A DNA stretch of 8,265 nucleotides from Candidatus Melainabacteria bacterium GWA2_34_9. Its GTDB lineage: Bacteria; Cyanobacteriota; Vampirovibrionia; Gastranaerophilales; UBA9971. Both the position numbers and the translations under genes were made by a program. Location: assembly GCA_001784535.1 (NCBI GenBank), contig MFRJ01000025.1, forward strand, positions 1 through 8,265, in the 5' to 3' direction. Under the pieces are notes generated by a model. That model was not told the DNA's origin, did not search any database, and worked only from the letters and a program-made list of their open reading frames with translations. Of the stretch, positions 5,320-8,265 are shown piece after piece; the first letter of the stretch is position 1; every line of letters starts with the position of its first letter.

Positions 5320-5586
5320 ACCCCCCGAATGATTTCAATGTTTTTAGATACTGTTTATTTTCTTTTTAGATATCTTGTATATATTCTTGTTTTAATAAAG
5401 TATTTTTTTTATGAATAATTGCTTAAAATTCATGAAAAACACATTGATAAAAAAATCAAAAAGCTTTTAATACAAGTATTTTGAAGATTGAAATTTGATT
5501 TAATATTTCTTAATATCTTTAAAAATCTGTTAAGCAGATGAAGAATCTTTATTTAATATTGAAAATAAATTTTATTAAAATATTTG

Positions 5587-5616
5587 TTGGTCAAAATAAT
5601 TATTTAATAATAGAAT
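5587..5616 (+). promoter_or_regulatory. Candidate bamA promoter
   Basis: TTGGTC (5587-5592) as -35 and TAGAAT (5611-5616, five of six matches to TATAAT) as -10, separated by 18 bp. This would give a leader of roughly 45-50 nt before the bamA ATG. The region is so AT-rich that chance matches are common; this is only the best by-eye candidate. Confidence 0.35.
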
Positions 5617-5669
5617 AGTTAATATATTATTTATTAACAGCTTTAATATTTTGCACGCAGTGGAGATTA

Positions 5670-7604
5670 ATGGACTTTAGTAAATCAAAAATATTCGTAA
5701 ATATATTAATCAATATTTTTATATTAAATTGTTTTTCTCAGCCTAGTACGGCTAAGGATATAAATGTCGAAGAAAAAAAACAGTTTATAGAAGTAAAAAG
5801 TATTGATACTGCTAATATTAAAACTCTTGAAAATAAAACTTATGATGATGCAATAACAATAAAAGAAATTTATATAGACGGAAATAATCTTGTAAATACT
5901 CAAAATATTTTAAACAAACTTAATATAAAAATAGGAACAAAGTTTGATAAAGATTTAGTACAGGAAGATTTAAAAAACATATATAAGATGGGATATTTTA
6001 CCGAAAAAATTAAGGCTGTTCCTCAACAAACTGACTCTGGAATTGCATTGCGTATTCAGGTAGAAGAAAATGTTCCTGTTACAGGATTTAATGTAACAGG
6101 AAATAATGTTGTTTCAGGTGAAGAGATATTAAAACTTCTTAATAATCAGGAAGGTTTGCCTCAAAATATTACAGAATTAAATAATTCAATTAAAGACATA
6201 GAAAAATTATATGCAGACAAAGGTTATATTCTTGCAAGAGTGCAAAAAATATCAGATGATCCTGACGGTGTAGTAAATATTCAATTGAATGAAGGAAAAA
6301 TTCAGGAAATTAATATTTCAGGAAATACGAAAACAAAAGATTTTGTTATTAAAAGAAATATAACCATAGCTCCGGGAGAAGTTTACAATGAAAATAAACT
6401 TAAACAGGATTTAGCGAGATTGTACGGAACGCAGGCATTCTCAGATGTACGAAGAGTAATTTCGGCAGCACCTGATGATCCTGATAAATACAAAATAACA
6501 ATTGAAGTTGACGAAAAACGAACAGGCTCAGTTTCCTTAGGTGGCGGTGTTGATACAGAAACAGGATTTTTCGGTTCTGTCGGATATGGTGATAACAACT
6601 TCAGGGGATTAGGACAGGAATTAAGCGCCAATTTTAATGTAGGAAGTGGCGTTATGTTTAATGACAATGACGTTGTTGACAAAGCACCGCTTCAATTTGA
6701 AGCTAATTTTGTTGAACCGCGGTTAAAAAACACTCTTAATTCATTGAGATTAACTGCTTTTGCCAGAGATATCGCGAGTTATCAAGTTCCTCTCGGTATT
6801 GAAAAAAGATTTGGGGGAGAAGCTGAATTTGCACGCCCTATTAAAAAAATTCCTAATTTAGCCGGCAGTATTTCTATGGGGGTTGAAAGAATTAAATTAA
6901 GAGAAGGTGATGAAGAAGGAATTAAACAAAAATTTAGAGATGAAGGATATACGGACTCTTTTAGAATATCGGAAAGAGCAGATATGTTGAATGGCGGAAC
7001 GTATCTTACTCTTGGGCCGGGAGTAGTTTATGATACAAGAAACAGTATTATAAATCCGACTGAAGGTTGGTATGCATCAGCTTCATTTAAAGAATCTTTT
7101 ATGGTGTCTGGTGATGCGGGCACATTTGGAAAAATAAGCGGAGCAGTTAAAAAATATTATCCTGTAGGGGAAAAATCTACTTTTCTTGTCGGCGGAAAAA
7201 TCGCTTCACGAGTAGTCGGAGATTTGCCGGAATTCGCAGCTTTTAGGCTTGGCGGACCATATTCGATTAGAGGGTTCAGAGAAGGTGATATTGGTAATGG
7301 ACAAGGATTTATGATGGCAACAACTGAGTTTAGAACCCCAATTCCTTTTATGAACAGAGTTAAATATAAATTCATAAGAGATATTAGAGCCGCTTTCTTT
7401 GCAGATGCAGGTACGTTATTTCACAAAACTTTCTCAACAGATCTTTATAATAGACCGGGCTATGGAATTTCTGTGGGCAGCGGGTTAATAGTTCCAATAC
7501 CGATGTTGGGTCCTATAAGATTTGATTATGGTTATCCTATAACACAAGTAGGATCAGGTAATAAAAAAGGAAACTTTACATTCGCTGTTGGCGAAAGATA
7601 TTAA
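5670..7604 (+). CDS. bamA: BamA/Omp85 outer-membrane protein insertase with three POTRA domains
   Basis: A 644-residue Omp85-family protein that folds and inserts beta-barrel proteins into the outer membrane. It starts with a signal peptide (hydrophobic core about 8-21, likely cleavage after QPSTA at residue 28). Three POTRA repeats follow at about 63-134, 135-208 and 209-283, each with the alpha/beta pattern and GN(N/T) turns (YIDGNNLV, NVTGNNVV, NISGNTKT). The barrel runs from about 285 to the end, with LGGGVDTETGFFG at its start, the D15-family YDTRNSIINPTEGWYAS (454-470) and the loop-6 motif as IRGF (533-536) in place of VRGF. It ends FTFAVGERY with a terminal aromatic. Three POTRAs instead of the five of proteobacteria fit cyanobacterial-type Omp85 and the shorter length. 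The start is supported by GGAG at 5662-5665, four bases upstream. ompH follows by 48 bp. A TamA-like paralogue is possible, but ompH linkage favours BamA. Confidence 0.92.
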   Translation: MDFSKSKIFVNILINIFILNCFSQPSTAKDINVEEKKQFIEVKSIDTANIKTLENKTYDDAITIKEIYIDGNNLVNTQNILNKLNIKIGTKFDKDLVQEDLKNIYKMGYFTEKIKAVPQQTDSGIALRIQVEENVPVTGFNVTGNNVVSGEEILKLLNNQEGLPQNITELNNSIKDIEKLYADKGYILARVQKISDDPDGVVNIQLNEGKIQEINISGNTKTKDFVIKRNITIAPGEVYNENKLKQDLARLYGTQAFSDVRRVISAAPDDPDKYKITIEVDEKRTGSVSLGGGVDTETGFFGSVGYGDNNFRGLGQELSANFNVGSGVMFNDNDVVDKAPLQFEANFVEPRLKNTLNSLRLTAFARDIASYQVPLGIEKRFGGEAEFARPIKKIPNLAGSISMGVERIKLREGDEEGIKQKFRDEGYTDSFRISERADMLNGGTYLTLGPGVVYDTRNSIINPTEGWYASASFKESFMVSGDAGTFGKISGAVKKYYPVGEKSTFLVGGKIASRVVGDLPEFAAFRLGGPYSIRGFREGDIGNGQGFMMATTEFRTPIPFMNRVKYKFIRDIRAAFFADAGTLFHKTFSTDLYNRPGYGISVGSGLIVPIPMLGPIRFDYGYPITQVGSGNKKGNFTFAVGERY

Positions 7605-7606
7605 TG

Positions 7607-7612
7607 TATAAT
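7607..7612 (+). promoter_or_regulatory. Possible ompH internal promoter -10 element
   Basis: A perfect TATAAT lies two bases after the bamA stop and 40 bp before the ompH start. No convincing -35 hexamer is found at 16-18 bp upstream. It may add a second transcript of ompH or be chance in AT-rich sequence. Confidence 0.3.
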
Positions 7613-7652
7613 AGTTTTTGATATTGTTTTTACAGTTTATGGAGTAAGTGTT

Positions 7653-8129
7653 ATGAAAATTTTTAAAAGAACGGTTGTTTTATTAGCTGTTATGTTTGTA
7701 ATGTTTGGATATTCAGCAAAATCTTATGCCGAAGGAACTGCTGTCATTGATTTGGATAAAATTAGAGAAAATTATACTGTAGCTCAGGAGCTTTCTGCAG
7801 ATTTGAAAATTAAAGAAGCAGAGCTTCAAAAATTTGTAATTGATGCTCAAAAACAGATGCAAGAAGCTAAATCGCCTTTAGAAAAGAATAATTTGGAAGC
7901 AAAATTAGGTGAACAATTTAATATTAAAAGAAATGCTTATGCAAAAGATCAGACTCAAAAATGGGGCGTGATTGAAGATACTGTTATTAAAATAATTAAA
8001 GAAGTTTCATCTTCCAAAAAATTTGATTTGGTTTTAAACAAACAGGTTGTTATTGATGGCGGCAGTGATATTACTGATGAAGTTATTAAAAAATTAAACA
8101 CACAATCTAAATCTTCATCAAAAAAGTAA
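7653..8129 (+). CDS. ompH: OmpH/Skp-family periplasmic chaperone
   Basis: A 158-residue protein of the OmpH/Skp family, trimeric periplasmic holdases that carry unfolded outer-membrane proteins to BamA. The signal peptide is clear: positive start MKIFKR, hydrophobic core to about residue 18, and cleavage after SYA (residue 26). The mature protein begins with the family's short strand (TAVIDLDKIREN), then a long Lys/Glu/Gln-rich helical arm of the coiled-coil 'tentacle' (about 43-115). The C-terminal closing region FDLVLNKQVVIDGGSDITDEVIKKLN (124-149) is split by family-typical GGSDIT. The tail is Ser/Lys-rich. Length matches the family (about 160). GGAG at 7641-7644, eight bases before ATG, supports the start. 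Its place 48 bp after bamA in the same orientation is the classic bamA-skp arrangement and implies joint expression. Confidence 0.92.
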   Translation: MKIFKRTVVLLAVMFVMFGYSAKSYAEGTAVIDLDKIRENYTVAQELSADLKIKEAELQKFVIDAQKQMQEAKSPLEKNNLEAKLGEQFNIKRNAYAKDQTQKWGVIEDTVIKIIKEVSSSKKFDLVLNKQVVIDGGSDITDEVIKKLNTQSKSSSKK

Positions 8130-8154
8130 TTAAGTTGCTTATAAAATTTCTATG

Positions 8155-8182
8155 TTGACTTAAACCTTTCTTGTAGTATTAT
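8155..8182 (+). promoter_or_regulatory. Sigma70-type promoter downstream of ompH
   Basis: TTGACT (8155-8160) and TATTAT (8177-8182), each five of six to consensus and separated by 16 bp, make the best promoter-like match in the window. It would start a transcript near 8189 reading toward the right edge, so the next gene need not depend on the bamA-ompH transcript. Confidence 0.55.
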
Positions 8183-8265
8183 TTTAATCGGAAGAGCCGT
8201 CAATGCTTGTGTGAAAACAAATTAGCTTTTCATAATTAAAATAAAATAAATAATATTAATAAAAG
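8183..8265 (+). other. Untranslated leader or start of the next transcription unit
   Basis: This stretch lies after the promoter at 8155-8182 and has no sustained open frame: the ATG at 8203 meets TGA after three codons. A short inverted repeat, TGAAAA (8212-8217) and TTTTCA (8227-8232), is present, and the last 35 bases are almost only A and T. The coding start of the downstream gene lies beyond the window. No known RNA family is recognised. Confidence 0.4.

Larger units (their letters stand above)
5261..5669. other. Divergent intergenic region between the EF-hand gene and bamA
   Basis: About 410 bp of very AT-rich sequence with frequent stops in all frames and no credible gene. It must hold promoters for two divergent transcripts. 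Visible elements are the 18-bp palindrome at 5302-5319 next to a run of six C (5321-5326), two copies of TTTTTAGATA at 5341 and 5363 (22 bp apart), weak short inverted repeats at 5411-5433 and 5444-5459, and a candidate bamA promoter at 5587-5616. No tRNA, riboswitch or CRISPR repeat is recognised. Confidence 0.7.

Noticed and set aside
5720..5735. Lipoprotein cleavage site at Cys21 of BamA
   Set aside because: The residues before the cysteine (FILNC) do not fit a lipobox, which needs a small residue just before Cys; the site after STA fits a normal signal peptide.
6383..6682. Minus-strand frame of 99 codons inside bamA
   Set aside because: Opposite a clearly conserved POTRA and barrel region; Ser/Pro/Leu-rich composition typical of a shadow frame.
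8190..8235. tRNA or known small RNA
   Set aside because: No cloverleaf, anticodon arm or T-loop signature could be made out; only a 6-bp inverted repeat is present.

Overview
The window reads as AT-rich chromosomal DNA from a diderm (Gram-negative-type) bacterium. It encodes an outer-membrane efflux channel, the outer-membrane insertase BamA with its OmpH/Skp chaperone, and surface-glycan glycosyltransferases. BamA has only three POTRA domains, as in cyanobacterial-type Omp85, and lies directly upstream of ompH. With the low G+C and a cytoplasmic-looking EF-hand protein, this suggests a non-photosynthetic cyanobacterial relative (Vampirovibrionia/Gastranaerophilales, 'Melainabacteria'). That assignment is inference; no rRNA or other phylogenetic marker is present.

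Layout. (1) Positions 2-2916, plus strand: the 3' part of a TolC/NodT-type outer-membrane factor, then two tandem paralogous GT4 glycosyltransferases spaced 21 and 2 bp apart, probably one operon. (2) Positions 2914-4140: an intact IS3-family (IS407-group-like) insertion sequence with TG...CA inverted ends, orfA, a canonical A-AAA-AAG frameshift site and orfB with a complete DDE triad. Its first three bases are the stop codon of the second glycosyltransferase. (3) Positions 4141-4230: a cluster of short inverted repeats, one arm of which lies on the far side of the IS, so the IS appears to have landed in a palindrome between two convergent genes. (4) Positions 4229-5245, minus strand: a 338-residue protein with EF-hand calcium-binding loops around a long coiled coil and no recognised family. 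(5) Positions 5261-5669: an AT-rich divergent intergenic region holding an 18-bp palindrome and a possible bamA promoter. (6) Positions 5670-8129, plus strand: bamA and ompH/skp, followed by a good promoter and the untranslated start of a further transcript.

Working together: BamA and OmpH form a classic envelope-assembly pair, in which the periplasmic chaperone feeds unfolded outer-membrane proteins to the insertase. The outer-membrane factor upstream would be a client of that machinery. The glycosyltransferases probably build a surface glycan (LPS, O-antigen or capsule). The EF-hand protein is the least explained gene. No complete undescribed defence or mobile system is evident; the most unusual points are the EF-hand protein and the nested IS/palindrome junction.
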